64,000 nt of DNA. Origin: Paludibacteraceae bacterium (GTDB taxonomy: Bacteria > Bacteroidota > Bacteroidia > Bacteroidales > Paludibacteraceae). Under the pieces are notes generated by a model that saw nothing but the letters and a program-made list of their open reading frames with translations, had not been told where the DNA came from and did not search any database. This document shows positions 35,273-44,941 of the stretch, one piece after another (positions within the stretch are counted from its first letter, which is position 1; each line of letters opens with the position of its first letter). The stretch is taken from the NCBI GenBank assembly GCA_017454915.1, contig JAFTCC010000064.1, positions 27,322 to 91,321 on the forward strand. Reading direction: 5' to 3'. The position numbers and the translations under genes are program-made.

Positions 35273-35394
35273 AATCGGTCATTAGACCGGCGACGGGTGT
35301 AAATTAGCAAAAATTCCGCTCGGTCATTAAGCCCGCATAATCACCTTGCTAAAAGACAAAAATCTGCTAAAAAAACTCTGTATAATGACCGATT
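35273..35394. mobile_element. MITE-like element, shorter copy
   Basis: AATCGGTCATTA (35273-35284) is the exact inverse of TAATGACCGATT (35383-35394). Shared internal blocks with the element at 8511-8708 are CGGTCATTAGACCG, a GCTCGGTC...GCCCGCATAA block, AAGACAAAAAT and an ACTCT-containing end. It lies between convergent nrdG and the esterase gene, 10 bases from the esterase stop. Confidence 0.65.
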
Positions 35395-35404
35395 TGAGGT
35401 TATG

Positions 35405-36304
35405 CTACTCGGAGGCCAGTAAGAACTGGAGTGGGATGTCGAGGCGGGCACGCCAGTCGTCCTCGCAATGCGCAGCACCAGGAAAGAAACGGAACATAAA
35501 ATGTTGCTCGTCCCATCCTGCCGCACGGAGCGTGTCGTTGATGGCGTTCTGCGCATAGGCATAATATTCGTCAAGCGTTTCATCTCCGCAGTCCATATAG
35601 AGCCTTGTTGAATCAGGTGCAGGGAGGTAGCGGCACAAATAGGAGCGGTATGCCGCAGCCACTTCACCGTCAACCTTTTGAGGCAGAGGATAAGCGAGTG
35701 TGCAGTGGGTTGACAGGCATGCGGCACCGCCAAACACATCGGGATATTTACAAAGCGCATAGGACGATATGAGCCCTCCGCAACTGCTGCCCATAACCCA
35801 CGTGTGGCTACGCTCGGGAGAAGTCGAATAAACGCTGTCCACAAAAGGCTTGACCTCCTCCACAAGGAATTGAAGATAGGCATTGCCCTGCGACTGTATG
35901 CCATAATAAACAGGTTTTCCGGCTGTCATAAACTCCGTTATGTCATCAGGGCTGTACTCGCCAATACGCTCATCGGTATTGTCAATGCCCACCACTATGC
36001 AGGGCCTAATCTTACCTGATGAAATCAGGCTGTCCATAGCCTCGTCCACTCCCCATTCCTGATGGTTCCATGCCACACGGCTATCGAAAAGCATCTGGCC
36101 ATCATGCATATACAGCACGTCGTAGCGCTTGGCAGCGTCGTAGTCTGACGGAGTCCACACACGCACGGTGCGAGGTGTGACATATTGCGAGGGGGAGGCA
36201 GGATAAGAATCCAAATGTCCTGCACTGACCTTAGGTTCGCCTTTGGGACCGCAGGCGGCAAACAGCAGGACTGCAAAAAAAAGGTTTAATACACGACGTC
36301 GCAT
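35405..36304 (-). CDS. Lipoprotein esterase, enterochelin-esterase/esterase-D-like alpha/beta hydrolase
   Basis: 299 residues starting at the ATG complement of 36302-36304, which gives the lipoprotein signal MRRRVLNLFFAVLLFAACG (lipid Cys about 18). A longer frame upstream, into the preceding gene, has no signal and is rejected. The nucleophile elbow is GSSCGG (Ser in G-x-S-x-G-G), with the catalytic His in AAHCEDDW near the end. N-terminal VRVWTPSDYDAAKRYDVLYM is typical of the esterase family related to ferri-siderophore esterases. The substrate is unknown. It is the last gene of a three-lipoprotein run. Confidence 0.8.
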   Translation of the reverse strand: MRRRVLNLFFAVLLFAACGPKGEPKVSAGHLDSYPASPSQYVTPRTVRVWTPSDYDAAKRYDVLYMHDGQMLFDSRVAWNHQEWGVDEAMDSLISSGKIRPCIVVGIDNTDERIGEYSPDDITEFMTAGKPVYYGIQSQGNAYLQFLVEEVKPFVDSVYSTSPERSHTWVMGSSCGGLISSYALCKYPDVFGGAACLSTHCTLAYPLPQKVDGEVAAAYRSYLCRYLPAPDSTRLYMDCGDETLDEYYAYAQNAINDTLRAAGWDEQHFMFRFFPGAAHCEDDWRARLDIPLQFLLASE

Positions 36305-36341
36305 AACATTTATGAATAAAGTTGACACTCCGTAATTCGCA

Positions 36342-37187
36342 TCAGTAATCGTGCAAAATTTCCGTTTCACCACCACGGTGGTACACGAAATGCGATACTG
36401 TGAGTTCGGTGTTGATTTCGCCGTTGTAGCCGAAGACCAATAACACATACTTTTCGCCGTCAATCATACCGCTTACGCCCTCGTCAAGGTTGATGACCTT
36501 TTCGCCCGACTTCGTGAGGGCATTTACAAAGTCATAGTCTTCATACATTCTGACTGAACGTAAGGTGAAGTCGTCTGGTAAGTTTTCGTGTTCATACACG
36601 TAGTCAAACCTGTCAATTAGTGTGATGTAAGGGTCGGAATTTGACGGAGTGATTTTGATGTTGGTTCCGGAGTATGATATGTTAAATTTGACATCCGAGG
36701 AGTCTATCTTCGCTGTGTGAAACCTTACCCTTTTTATTTGATTAAAAGGCTCTCGCGTTGTGGGGTTCACTTGCAATATCACATATTCATAATCAGTGTT
36801 TTCCGCAAGCCAATCGAAGCTGAGACTGCGTTTCCCTTGGTAGAGAAATATGTCAGCGAAGTCGGCATTAGGATCCTGCTCCAAGTGCAGTTCATACATA
36901 TTTTTCATTATGTCTTTCTCTAACTCGAACAGGTCTTGGTCGGTATAATGGATCAATTGACCATTGTCGTCATACTGGTCGAAAAACATATCAATCAGAT
37001 AGTAAGCCTTCGGATTAGATGGTATCACAGTGGCTTTAACCAGAGTTGCCCTTATGGTGTCAAACTGCACGCTGAAAGTTGATGGCAGGTTATACGCCTG
37101 CTTGTCATTGTCGTCCTTGCATGAGGCGCACATCAATATGATAAGCGAGAGAGAGAGATACTTGCCAAAATTGCTGAATTGTTTCAT
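36342..37187 (-). CDS. Lipoprotein of unknown function
   Basis: 281 residues with an SPII signal ending LMCASC (lipid Cys near 23). The mature protein appears to be beta-rich, with two similar halves possibly from an internal duplication; short recurring patterns are YVILQVNPTTREP and YVLLVFGYNGEI. No known domain was identified. It overlaps the lipase-like gene upstream by 4 bases and is 37 bases from the esterase gene downstream, so all three are likely one operon. Confidence 0.7.
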   Translation of the reverse strand: MKQFSNFGKYLSLSLIILMCASCKDDNDKQAYNLPSTFSVQFDTIRATLVKATVIPSNPKAYYLIDMFFDQYDDNGQLIHYTDQDLFELEKDIMKNMYELHLEQDPNADFADIFLYQGKRSLSFDWLAENTDYEYVILQVNPTTREPFNQIKRVRFHTAKIDSSDVKFNISYSGTNIKITPSNSDPYITLIDRFDYVYEHENLPDDFTLRSVRMYEDYDFVNALTKSGEKVINLDEGVSGMIDGEKYVLLVFGYNGEINTELTVSHFVYHRGGETEILHDY

Positions 37188-38437
37188 AAGTCTTTTCTAA
37201 CGGCTTTGAGGAATTTAAGAAAACCCTGCATGTGGTTGCCATAGTCATCAAAGTCGAAGTCCACATTGAGTTTTTTGAACCTTTCTTCTGCTTTGAGCGA
37301 GTTGATGAACGGAACAGTGTCATCAGTCTTGCTATGGAACATATATAGCGGGGCTTTGGGCTCAAAGTTGAGTACTGAATTGTGGAACAGCGCAAGGTAG
37401 AGCCGGGCTGTCTGCTCGCTGTTTTTGTTTCTGCCTTCGCTGGTCATGATGTCACTCAACTTGTTGGCGTTTATTTTGCGGTTGATGTCCCGCACCGTAT
37501 ATTTTTTCGAGTTGATAAGTTCTTCGTACGAAGCCAATAATGCAGGTTGGAAGAAGTCTGCCATATCGAGGTTAAGCCTTTCGCCGAGGCTTATGCCTTG
37601 TACTATCATCGGTATTGCGCAGGGTATTCCGGTCTTGTTTTGCTCCATTGAGATGTCAAACGTGGCATTGAGGTCATAGGGACCGGCGCCGGCATATACT
37701 TTTTTTATCTTGAACTCGTCTTCAAAATCGTTTTCCATCATTCTCATGACCGCCAGCGTAGTGGCGCCTCCCTGCGAGTATCCCATCAGTATCAGTTCGT
37801 CGTGTTTCGGCTTTTTGCCTATGTGCTCAAGATAAGGCCTCACCGCCCTAACAAAATCCACGACGCTGCGAGAGGTGCTCCGCGCGTGTAAATAGGGGTG
37901 AATCATGTGTGATGTTACCCCATATCCTATGTAATCCGCAATGACGACAGCATATCCTTTTGCAGCTAAAGTGCCTTCAAACGGGAAGCACTCTGATGGC
38001 GCCTCATGCGCCGCTCCGATAGTATAATGGCTGACAACGATGATGTTCTTGACTTCGCCGCTGGATGGCACCACAACTTTTCCGGACAAAGTTAGCGGCG
38101 AGCCGTCAACATCATGCCCTGTGTATGTGCCCGCAATTTGCTTTACCTTATTGCAGTTGAGTGTCCCAAGTATGTCGCTTGCCATGGCAGCGCTTGTTGT
38201 AGAGGCAATCCTCTGCATGCCCTCCGGCACATCGGGGTCAATCGCAGGGTTCTCCATGATGCTGATTTCAGGATTGAGCGAGCCGTCGGGCATCAACACA
38301 TCCGTCTCCTGCACTTTGACGGGCATAAAGTCGTCAAAATCCACGAAGGCATCAAAATCTGCAAACTCGATGGGGGGCTGTTTGCATGCGCCTAAAGTGA
38401 CAAACAGGGCTATAAGCAGGTAGTTGTTAATTTTCAT
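37184..38437 (-). CDS. Secreted lipase-like alpha/beta hydrolase lipoprotein
   Basis: 417 residues with SPII signal MKINNYLLIALFVTLGAC (lipid Cys 18). The nucleophile elbow GYSQGG, the acid segment KTDDTVP and the histidine segment YGNHMQGF fit a complete catalytic triad of the secretory lipase / bacterial alpha/beta hydrolase class. An acidic, Phe-Asp-rich stretch (EFADFDAFVDFDDFMP) follows the lipid Cys and may be a surface linker. The next gene begins within its stop codon (4-base overlap). Substrate unknown. Confidence 0.8.
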   Translation of the reverse strand: MKINNYLLIALFVTLGACKQPPIEFADFDAFVDFDDFMPVKVQETDVLMPDGSLNPEISIMENPAIDPDVPEGMQRIASTTSAAMASDILGTLNCNKVKQIAGTYTGHDVDGSPLTLSGKVVVPSSGEVKNIIVVSHYTIGAAHEAPSECFPFEGTLAAKGYAVVIADYIGYGVTSHMIHPYLHARSTSRSVVDFVRAVRPYLEHIGKKPKHDELILMGYSQGGATTLAVMRMMENDFEDEFKIKKVYAGAGPYDLNATFDISMEQNKTGIPCAIPMIVQGISLGERLNLDMADFFQPALLASYEELINSKKYTVRDINRKINANKLSDIMTSEGRNKNSEQTARLYLALFHNSVLNFEPKAPLYMFHSKTDDTVPFINSLKAEERFKKLNVDFDFDDYGNHMQGFLKFLKAVRKDL

Positions 38438-38494
38438 TCTGGTAGATAGTCAACAAAATGTGTCTTATACAAACTTTCTAACGACTGATTCGGG

Positions 38495-39148
38495 TTAAAA
38501 TTTATAACTGAGACTGACGTTGAACAGTCTTGAGCCAAGCATGTAAATTTTTTGCTGGTTAAGCAGTGCGCCCATTAGTCCCAATTCCACCGAGCCGAAC
38601 CAGTGTCCCTGGCCTACAGACACACTAAAGAGGCTGGTAGTGAAGACAGGGGCAATTTCACATTCGCGCTGGTTGTCGAAAGCGATGAGCATGCCTCCTC
38701 CGATATTGGAATATAGGTTGACCCACTTGCCGCGGAAATACGTGAAGCGGAGTATTGGCATGAGCGATAGGTCGTAGTTCTTGAGATCCGTTGTGCCGCT
38801 TATGGGGCTGTGGTACCTGTCATAGGTGGTTTCTTTCCAGAATATGCCTTCAAAGTCAACTTGGAAGCCTAACGCAAGCCATGACTTGAAGTTGTATTGA
38901 TACTCCGCAAAAAAATGCCCTGTGTAAGCATGGTCATATTTTTCCATAATGGAGTACTCGGGGCTGATGGCTTCCGGATTAGCCCAAAAGTGCCTCGGAC
39001 TGTCGTGGAAAACTGCCGTTTCAAACAGCATATCGCCCCACCCTACACGGACTTCATGACGTAAATACGTAGAGTCTGTAAGTGAGGCGAATGAAGAAAC
39101 AGAGAACAACGACAATAATGTGATTACTACAAAAGACTTGTAACGCAC
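38495..39148 (-). CDS. Outer-membrane beta-barrel protein
   Basis: 217 residues with a signal peptide (MRYKSFVVITLLSLFSVSSFA). The start codon is GTG (complement of 39146-39148); a stop codon sits directly before it in frame, so no longer form exists. The mature part is a barrel-like succession of aromatic-rich strands ending SLSYKF with a terminal Phe. The stop codon lies against a copy of the inverted-repeat end sequence (CGGGTTAAA). It lies 29 bases downstream of the ompH gene and may be co-transcribed. Confidence 0.75.
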   Translation of the reverse strand: MRYKSFVVITLLSLFSVSSFASLTDSTYLRHEVRVGWGDMLFETAVFHDSPRHFWANPEAISPEYSIMEKYDHAYTGHFFAEYQYNFKSWLALGFQVDFEGIFWKETTYDRYHSPISGTTDLKNYDLSLMPILRFTYFRGKWVNLYSNIGGGMLIAFDNQRECEIAPVFTTSLFSVSVGQGHWFGSVELGLMGALLNQQKIYMLGSRLFNVSLSYKF

Positions 39149-39177
39149 TTATTGCTTGTGTTTGTTATTAGTTGTGA

Positions 39178-39684
39178 TTATTTAAGACCCAGTTTGAGGC
39201 GAACTGCAGGTTCGGCGTTGGCTGCTGACGGAGAGTGGTAGAGTATCACCTGCGAGGCTTCGTCAAGAATGTAAGCATAGCCTTTCTCTTTGCCAACTTC
39301 TTCAATAGCTTTCTTGACTTTGTCTATCACGGGCTGCATGAGTTGCTCATGTTTTTTCTGGAGTTCGCTAACCACTTGCTGGCGGAAGGTCTGATAGCGC
39401 TGCTCAATGTCGGCTATCTCGCCTTGACGCGTCTGCTTCATGGCGTCAGACATTGTTGCTTCCTGCTCTTTATATGCCATAACTTTACTCTCATACTCTT
39501 TTTCCATGAGCTCCATCTCGGTTTTATACTTGCTTTGCTCCTCTTCGAGCTGCTTTTGAATGTCTTTGATTTCTGACATATCCTGCATTATTGCCTCTGT
39601 ATTCACATAGGCTATTTTTTCTTCGGCAAATGCCATTGAACTGATTGCTATCGCAGCAATGATTGTTAAGATTGTTTTTTTCAT
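39178..39684 (-). CDS. OmpH/Skp-family periplasmic chaperone, copy 2
   Basis: 168 residues with a signal peptide (MKKTILTIIAAIAISSMAFA). A long charged coiled coil covers about 40-115 (KDIQKQLEEEQSKYKTEMEL and similar). The C-terminal part has the Skp-like EVGKEKGYAYILDEASQVILY strand pair. Skp binds unfolded outer-membrane proteins and delivers them to the Bam complex. It is the second of two tandem ompH genes downstream of bamA on the minus strand. Confidence 0.9.
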   Translation of the reverse strand: MKKTILTIIAAIAISSMAFAEEKIAYVNTEAIMQDMSEIKDIQKQLEEEQSKYKTEMELMEKEYESKVMAYKEQEATMSDAMKQTRQGEIADIEQRYQTFRQQVVSELQKKHEQLMQPVIDKVKKAIEEVGKEKGYAYILDEASQVILYHSPSAANAEPAVRLKLGLK

Positions 39685-39737
39685 TTCTTTATCGTTAATA
39701 GGTTAATTATTATCGTATAGGTTGTAGCTATTTATGC

Positions 39738-40250
39738 TTACTTGGTTATTCCGAGGCGTTGCAGCACGATGTCGGAGATGTCGTACTTTGGCACGCTGTA
39801 AATCAGCCCTGGCGCTGACTTGTCGGTAACGATGTCATAGCCTTTGTCCTTGCAGACTTCTTGAATTGCGCTGTAAATCTCATCCTGTATGGGCTTGATG
39901 AGTGCCTCGCGTTTCTTGAAGAGTTCTCCGTCCTGACCGAAATACTTACGCTTGAGTTGAGTGATGCTGTTCTCTTTGGCAAGTATTTCTTCTTCACGTC
40001 GCGCCTTCATGTCGTCAGACAAGAAGACGAGTTCCGTTTGATAGTTTTTGGTCATGACCTGCAATTCTTGCTGGGCTGTCTCTATTTCTTTTTGCCACTT
40101 GCGGCTGATGAGCGTCAACTGCTCGTTTGCAGCCTCGTATTGCGGCAGGTTCGACAATATGTAATTGATGTCAACAAGAGCCTGCTTTTGAGCATTTATG
40201 GCAAGTGCCGTGCCAAAAACGAATGATAGTATGGCTATTAGTTTTTTCAT
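39738..40250 (-). CDS. OmpH/Skp-family periplasmic chaperone, copy 1
   Basis: 170 residues with a signal peptide (MKKLIAILSFVFGTALAINA). Coiled-coil middle region about 45-110 and a C-terminal EVCKDKGYDIVTDKSAPGLIY segment as in the other copy. The two copies are distinct in sequence, so they are old paralogues. It is separated from bamA by 276 bases that contain palindromic repeats. Confidence 0.9.
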   Translation of the reverse strand: MKKLIAILSFVFGTALAINAQKQALVDINYILSNLPQYEAANEQLTLISRKWQKEIETAQQELQVMTKNYQTELVFLSDDMKARREEEILAKENSITQLKRKYFGQDGELFKKREALIKPIQDEIYSAIQEVCKDKGYDIVTDKSAPGLIYSVPKYDISDIVLQRLGITK

Positions 40251-40283
40251 ATTTTTTATTTTTACGTTTGCCGAGGGGTTAAC

Positions 40284-40470
40284 CCCACATTATATTGCAT
40301 CACCGCTAACGCGGTTTTATTGGTTGTTGTTTTCCGTCACCCACGGGTTCTTTGTCGTTAAACTCCAAAGCGTCTGCAAAGCAGCCGAGCGGCACCCACG
40401 GATAATTTGCACCGCCCCTACGGGGCTATCAACCGCAGCGAATTTGAGTCGCCCTACGGGGCTATTCACC
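40284..40470. repeat. Dispersed palindromic repeat cluster between bamA and ompH
   Basis: Carries the CACCGCTAACGCGGTTTT module, two forms of CACCCACGG, and two GCCCCTACGGGGCTAT-type modules in a row (about 40422-40436 and 40451-40465). It is another member of the family at 3293-4070. No gene is seen in it. Confidence 0.75.
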
Positions 40471-40526
40471 TTCAGCCATATAGCCATTTCGCCGTATGCG
40501 TTTACGCTAAATGAACCATTAAACGG

Positions 40527-43226
40527 CTATAGTTCCTGTCCGAGCACGAAGTGGAAGTGGCTTCCGCCGTATGACGATGAGCCGCCGACTTTGTCGAAGC
40601 CCCATCCCCAGTCAATGCCCATGAGTCCGAACATAGGCAGATATATTCTGACGCCGACGCCAGCCGAACGCTTAAGGTCAAACGGGCTGAAGTCCTTGAT
40701 TGACGAGAAACAGTTGCCCGCCTCGGCAAATCCGAGCAGCCAAATTGTGGCGTTCTGCTCGAGCGACACCGGATAGCGGAGTTCCATCGTGTACTTGTTA
40801 TATACGTATCCGAGTTGCCGGCCTACGATAGGGTCAAAAGGTGTGAGAGAGCCTGTTTCGTATCCGCGCATGGCAATGTACTCCGTTTCGTATGATGAAT
40901 AGCTCGACATGCCGTCGCCACCCATGTAGAATGTTTCGAACGGCGAGCGCGCGTCCTTGTTGAAGTGTCCCATATATCCGAACTCGGCTCGGCACATGAG
41001 GACAAGTTTGCGGCTCTTGGTGAGCGGCAGGAAGGTCTTAGCGGAGAATTTCCACTTATGGTATTCCAGCAGTTTATAACGTTCGGTGTTCGACATTTTG
41101 CTGTAGTCCTTGCCGTTGAACGCCGAATATGGTGGTGTGATTTTGAGGCTGAGGCTGAAGCTTGAGCCAGACCGCGTGTAAATGGGGTTGTCGATACTGG
41201 TGCGGCTGAGCGTGAGGTTAAGGCTGAAGTTGTGGGCTATGCCGTTGGTGATAAGCAGGTAGGGCCAGTTTTTCATCCAATATGCCTGATAGCTCAATTC
41301 GGCGTAGAACTGGAAGTAGTCGTCGGGCCACGAGAGGCGCTTGCCGTATCCGATAGCAGCACCGAAAGTGCGCAGATACTTGTTAGGGTCTATTTCGTTC
41401 TGATATTGAGTCTGATAGTAGTCGTTATAATAGCTGTTGTAGTAGCTTGCGTAGTAGTTGTAGAGGTTATTGTAGGACTTATAGTATCTGTCCGAAACGC
41501 CACTTTGTGCGGCATAGAACAAGTTCACCGACAGCGAGTTGGGGCGTTTACCGCCGAGCCATGGCTCCATAAACGAGAGTGACGCGGAGAGGTAATATCG
41601 TCCGTTGGTGCGGAAATTGATGCCGAAGGTCTGTCCCTCGCCTTGCGGCACTATGCGGTATGTTTCTTTCTTGAAGAGGTTTTGGATTGCGAAGTTTGTG
41701 AATTTCACGCCTATGGAGCCCGTGATACCTGTCTGTCCCCATCCAAACGAGAGTTCCAGCTGGTCAGACGATTTGGTGACGAGGTTATACGTTATGTCCA
41801 CCGTTCCGTTTTCGGGATTTGGCTGTATGTCGGGCACGAGTTTTTCTTGGTCGAAGTGACCCATTTGCGCAAGTTCACGCAACGAGCGCATGATGTCGGT
41901 TTGCGAGTACAGTTGTCCGGGTTTGGTGTCAAGTTCTCGGCGGACCACGTGTTCATAAACACGTTCGTTGCCCACTATGCGTATTTCGTTTATGGTGGCG
42001 GGCATGCCCTCGTATATGCGCATCTCAAAGTCGATGCTGTCGCCCTCGATGTTGCGTTCCACAGGGTCCACGTTAAAGAACAGGTAGCCTTGGTCGGTAT
42101 AGAGTTTTGCCACGGCGTCGTCATCGCTCTGCAGCCGCTCGTTGAGTTTCTTGAGGTTATATGTGTCGCCTTTTTTGATGCCGAGCACGGCGTCGAGGTA
42201 CTCGTGCGGATAGAGCGTGTTGCCAGTCCAGTCTATATTGCGCACATAGTATTTCTGTCCCTCATACACATCGATGTAAACATTCACACGGCCTGTGGGA
42301 GTGGGCACAACGGAGTCGGCTATGATGTACGCGTCGCGGTATCCGTATTCGTTGTATTTTTCGATGAGCGCAACTTTATCTTTTTCATATTCCTCTTTGA
42401 CGAACTTTTTGGTACGGAAGAAGTTCATGATGTGGTTGTCATTGGTCTTCTTCATCGCCCAGTTGAGTTTGTTGTGGCTCAATGCCTTGTTTCCCGTGAT
42501 GATGAGCGAGTCAATCTTCGTTTTCTTGTTTTTGAGTATGTCCACGTTGACGATGACAAACTGCTTTCCCTTTCCGGGGTCAGGACGCTGCGATATCTTA
42601 ACATCGGCACTGCTGTAGCCCTTGTCGGCGAGGTGCTTTTTGATGATGTGCTTGGCTTTGTCAACCGAGTTGGGGGTTATCTGGTTGCCCTTTACGAGAC
42701 CTGTGTGGCCCTTAAGGTCGTCAAGTTCGCCCTTTTTAAGTCCTGTATAGTTGATTTCGGAAATTCGCGGGCGTTGCTCAAGCCTGATAACGAGCCAAAT
42801 GTTGTCGCCCTCGATTTTTTCGGCTTCTATTTTAACTGACGAGAAGAGTCCTTGTTTCCAGAATCTTTTTATTGCCTGCGTTATTCTGTCGCCTGGTATT
42901 TCGATGCGTTCACCCACTTGCAAACCCGAGAAGCCTATGAGAACAAAGTCCTCGTAGTTGTCGGCTCCGACCACCTTGATGTTTTTAACTGTATAGATTT
43001 GCCTGTTGTTGGTGTACGTAATCTCTGGCACGGGCTGCGCGGCTGTGGTGTCGCTGGCGACAGTGTCTGTTGAGATTGTGTCAACGGCGGCTATCGTGTC
43101 AGCGGCGATAATCGTGTCGTTAGCGGCTATTGTATCTCCGGTAACTGTAGTCTGCGCATAAGCCATTGGCGCAATGCACATTAGAAGCATCAACACAAGC
43201 GATATATGTCGGAGGATAGATTTCAT
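40527..43226 (-). CDS. bamA: Outer-membrane protein assembly factor BamA
   Basis: 899 residues with a signal peptide (ends PMAYAQ). A low-complexity Thr/Asp/Ala region (repeats of DTIAA-like units, about 28-68) leads to five POTRA domains (about 75-420) and a 16-stranded barrel (about 480-899). The barrel contains [15 protein letters not shown] and ends [10 protein letters not shown]. BamA inserts outer-membrane proteins. A tyrosine-rich insertion (about residues 577-605, with [16 protein letters not shown]) lies in a likely surface loop. It overlaps the uppS gene upstream by 4 bases. Confidence 0.95.
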   Translation of the reverse strand: MKSILRHISLVLMLLMCIAPMAYAQTTVTGDTIAANDTIIAADTIAAVDTISTDTVASDTTAAQPVPEITYTNNRQIYTVKNIKVVGADNYEDFVLIGFSGLQVGERIEIPGDRITQAIKRFWKQGLFSSVKIEAEKIEGDNIWLVIRLEQRPRISEINYTGLKKGELDDLKGHTGLVKGNQITPNSVDKAKHIIKKHLADKGYSSADVKISQRPDPGKGKQFVIVNVDILKNKKTKIDSLIITGNKALSHNKLNWAMKKTNDNHIMNFFRTKKFVKEEYEKDKVALIEKYNEYGYRDAYIIADSVVPTPTGRVNVYIDVYEGQKYYVRNIDWTGNTLYPHEYLDAVLGIKKGDTYNLKKLNERLQSDDDAVAKLYTDQGYLFFNVDPVERNIEGDSIDFEMRIYEGMPATINEIRIVGNERVYEHVVRRELDTKPGQLYSQTDIMRSLRELAQMGHFDQEKLVPDIQPNPENGTVDITYNLVTKSSDQLELSFGWGQTGITGSIGVKFTNFAIQNLFKKETYRIVPQGEGQTFGINFRTNGRYYLSASLSFMEPWLGGKRPNSLSVNLFYAAQSGVSDRYYKSYNNLYNYYASYYNSYYNDYYQTQYQNEIDPNKYLRTFGAAIGYGKRLSWPDDYFQFYAELSYQAYWMKNWPYLLITNGIAHNFSLNLTLSRTSIDNPIYTRSGSSFSLSLKITPPYSAFNGKDYSKMSNTERYKLLEYHKWKFSAKTFLPLTKSRKLVLMCRAEFGYMGHFNKDARSPFETFYMGGDGMSSYSSYETEYIAMRGYETGSLTPFDPIVGRQLGYVYNKYTMELRYPVSLEQNATIWLLGFAEAGNCFSSIKDFSPFDLKRSAGVGVRIYLPMFGLMGIDWGWGFDKVGGSSSYGGSHFHFVLGQEL

Positions 43227-43969
43227 GTAGATGTTATTTGTTCGCTGGTCATGCCGTATCTGCGTTCGCGGTTTTGGTAGTCGAGGATTGCGTTGTAGAA
43301 CGCTTCCTTGCGGAATTCAGGCCAGCAGAGTTCTGTGAAGTAGAGTTCTGAATATGCCAGTTGCCACATCAGAAAATTGCTTATTCGCTGTTCGCCTGAC
43401 GTGCGTATCAGCAGGTCAGGGTCTGGTATTTCGCGCGTTGTGAGCGTCTGGCTCACAAGTTTTTCGTCAATGTCTTCGGGGTTGAGGCTACCGTCTTTCA
43501 CATTTTTTGCGATTAGTTTGACCGCCCTTGTGATTTCCCATCTCGATGAATAGCTCAAGGCAAGCACAAGGCTCAAGCCCGTGTTGCCAGCGGTCTGCGC
43601 TATGCACTGCTGCAGGCGGTTGCGGGTGTTGTCGGGCAGTCGTCCGGTGTCGCCAATAGTGAGCAGGCGGACATTGTTCTTCATCAGCGTCGGTGTCTCG
43701 TTTTCGATGGCTTGAACGAGCAGCGCCATTAGCGCGTCCACTTCTGCCTGTGGGCGGTTCCAGTTTTCGGTGGAGAAAGCGTAGAGCGTGAGGTACTTGA
43801 TGCCCAGTTCCGCTGCCGCCTCAGTCACTGCGCGCACGCTTTCCACGCCATGTTTATGCCCAAACACGCGTTCTTTGCCCTGGCGTTTAGCCCAACGCCC
43901 GTTGCCGTCCATGATGATGGCTACATGGGCAGGGAGTGGATTTTGTTGTATGTCCGATATGATTGACAT
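43223..43969 (-). CDS. uppS: Isoprenyl transferase (undecaprenyl diphosphate synthase)
   Basis: 248 residues. It makes the C55 lipid carrier for peptidoglycan and surface polysaccharides. The catalytic motif [14 protein letters not shown] has Asp at 21. The region [19 protein letters not shown] is the conserved IPP-binding segment. It overlaps bamA by 4 bases and is 10 bases from the DUF6089 gene, an arrangement known from other Bacteroidota. Confidence 0.95.
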   Translation of the reverse strand: MSIISDIQQNPLPAHVAIIMDGNGRWAKRQGKERVFGHKHGVESVRAVTEAAAELGIKYLTLYAFSTENWNRPQAEVDALMALLVQAIENETPTLMKNNVRLLTIGDTGRLPDNTRNRLQQCIAQTAGNTGLSLVLALSYSSRWEITRAVKLIAKNVKDGSLNPEDIDEKLVSQTLTTREIPDPDLLIRTSGEQRISNFLMWQLAYSELYFTELCWPEFRKEAFYNAILDYQNRERRYGMTSEQITST

Positions 43970-43979
43970 TGTATGCTAT

Positions 43980-44771
43980 TTAGTCGCAACGGTTACATTT
44001 TTTCTTGCGAGTGGCGAAGTTGACGCTGATGCCGAGGGTGAACGTGGAGAACAGGTCGTTTTTCATAAAGTTTCCGCCATTGAGTTCCCAAAAGTCGTTG
44101 AGTTGGTCCACCCCTTCAAGTTTGTCATTGAACTGCAATTGTGTCTGCCATGCGAAATTGAATCCCAAGCGCGGTGTTGCCAGCCACTTGAAACCTATTC
44201 CGAAAGGCAGGTAGCCTGCCACATGTGTAGGCCCGTATTTCTGCCACGAGACGCCCAATCCTGCGAACACATACGGGCTGAAAGGCCGTGTGGAGCGGTT
44301 GACCCAACCTCGGGCGAGTTCAAAAAAATTGTACTCTGCGATGATGTCAGCCGTAACCAGTATGTTTTTAGCCTTGAGGCTTAGCGGCACGAATGTTTCG
44401 CCTTCGGGCATAGGCTCTTCCTGCAGGGTGTTGTAAGTGAACCTTATGTCAGAATAGACGGCTTTGGCAACAAAGGACCAGCGGCGGGTGTGGTTGTAGC
44501 GCAATGACACTCCGTAGGCGGGCCGTATATTGCGAAAGATGTGCGGTGTGGCGTCGCCGGTGTAGTAACTGCCGCCGCCAAACAGGCCAAGCTCAAGTAT
44601 GTAGTAGTCGGCCTTGCTGCTGTACTGCGAGTACTCTTCGGGCGCGATACCCCTGCTACCACGGACACGAAAAGCCATGCACATCTGCGCCGGGAATACA
44701 GACAGCAAAAGGAGTACCAGAAATTTCCGGCACAAGCCATCAACTATGTAATTTCGACGCTTCGGGCGCAT
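43980..44771 (-). CDS. DUF6089-family (PorG-like) outer-membrane protein
   Basis: 263 residues from the ATG complement of 44769-44771; the promoter at 44793-44823 excludes the longer start. A signal peptide covers about 8-33 (ends QMCMA). The mature protein is a small barrel: ILELGLFGGGSYYTGD, YGVSLRYNHTRRWSF, and NFAWQTQLQFNDKLEG. The C-terminal NFATRKKKCNRCD is short and Cys-containing. The position before uppS-bamA matches the porG locus of Porphyromonas gingivalis, where PorG is a T9SS component; the assignment rests on synteny and size. Confidence 0.8.
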   Translation of the reverse strand: MRPKRRNYIVDGLCRKFLVLLLLSVFPAQMCMAFRVRGSRGIAPEEYSQYSSKADYYILELGLFGGGSYYTGDATPHIFRNIRPAYGVSLRYNHTRRWSFVAKAVYSDIRFTYNTLQEEPMPEGETFVPLSLKAKNILVTADIIAEYNFFELARGWVNRSTRPFSPYVFAGLGVSWQKYGPTHVAGYLPFGIGFKWLATPRLGFNFAWQTQLQFNDKLEGVDQLNDFWELNGGNFMKNDLFSTFTLGISVNFATRKKKCNRCD

Positions 44772-44792
44772 TTCTGCAATCAAAACTTCTTG

Positions 44793-44823
44793 CAAAGTTA
44801 CTGAAAAATACGCAAACAGCAAA
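44793..44823 (-). promoter_or_regulatory. Promoter for the DUF6089-uppS-bamA operon
   Basis: On the minus strand, TTTG (complement of 44820-44823) and TAACTTTG (complement of 44793-44800), 19 bases apart. The start site would be near 44786. Confidence 0.85.
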
Positions 44824-44941
44824 AATAACAATGATATTTTCAGTTTGAGTGTATAACATTTGTGCCATACGACGTGATATTGGCTCTTTTCAGGAGCCAG
44901 GAATCAGTACACAGAACATAGGACACAGGAGGCAAGTATTT

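Noticed and set aside
41643..42839. 398-codon open frame on the plus strand
   Set aside because: It lies wholly antisense to bamA, has no promoter, signal or recognisable domain, and its composition mirrors bamA codon usage.
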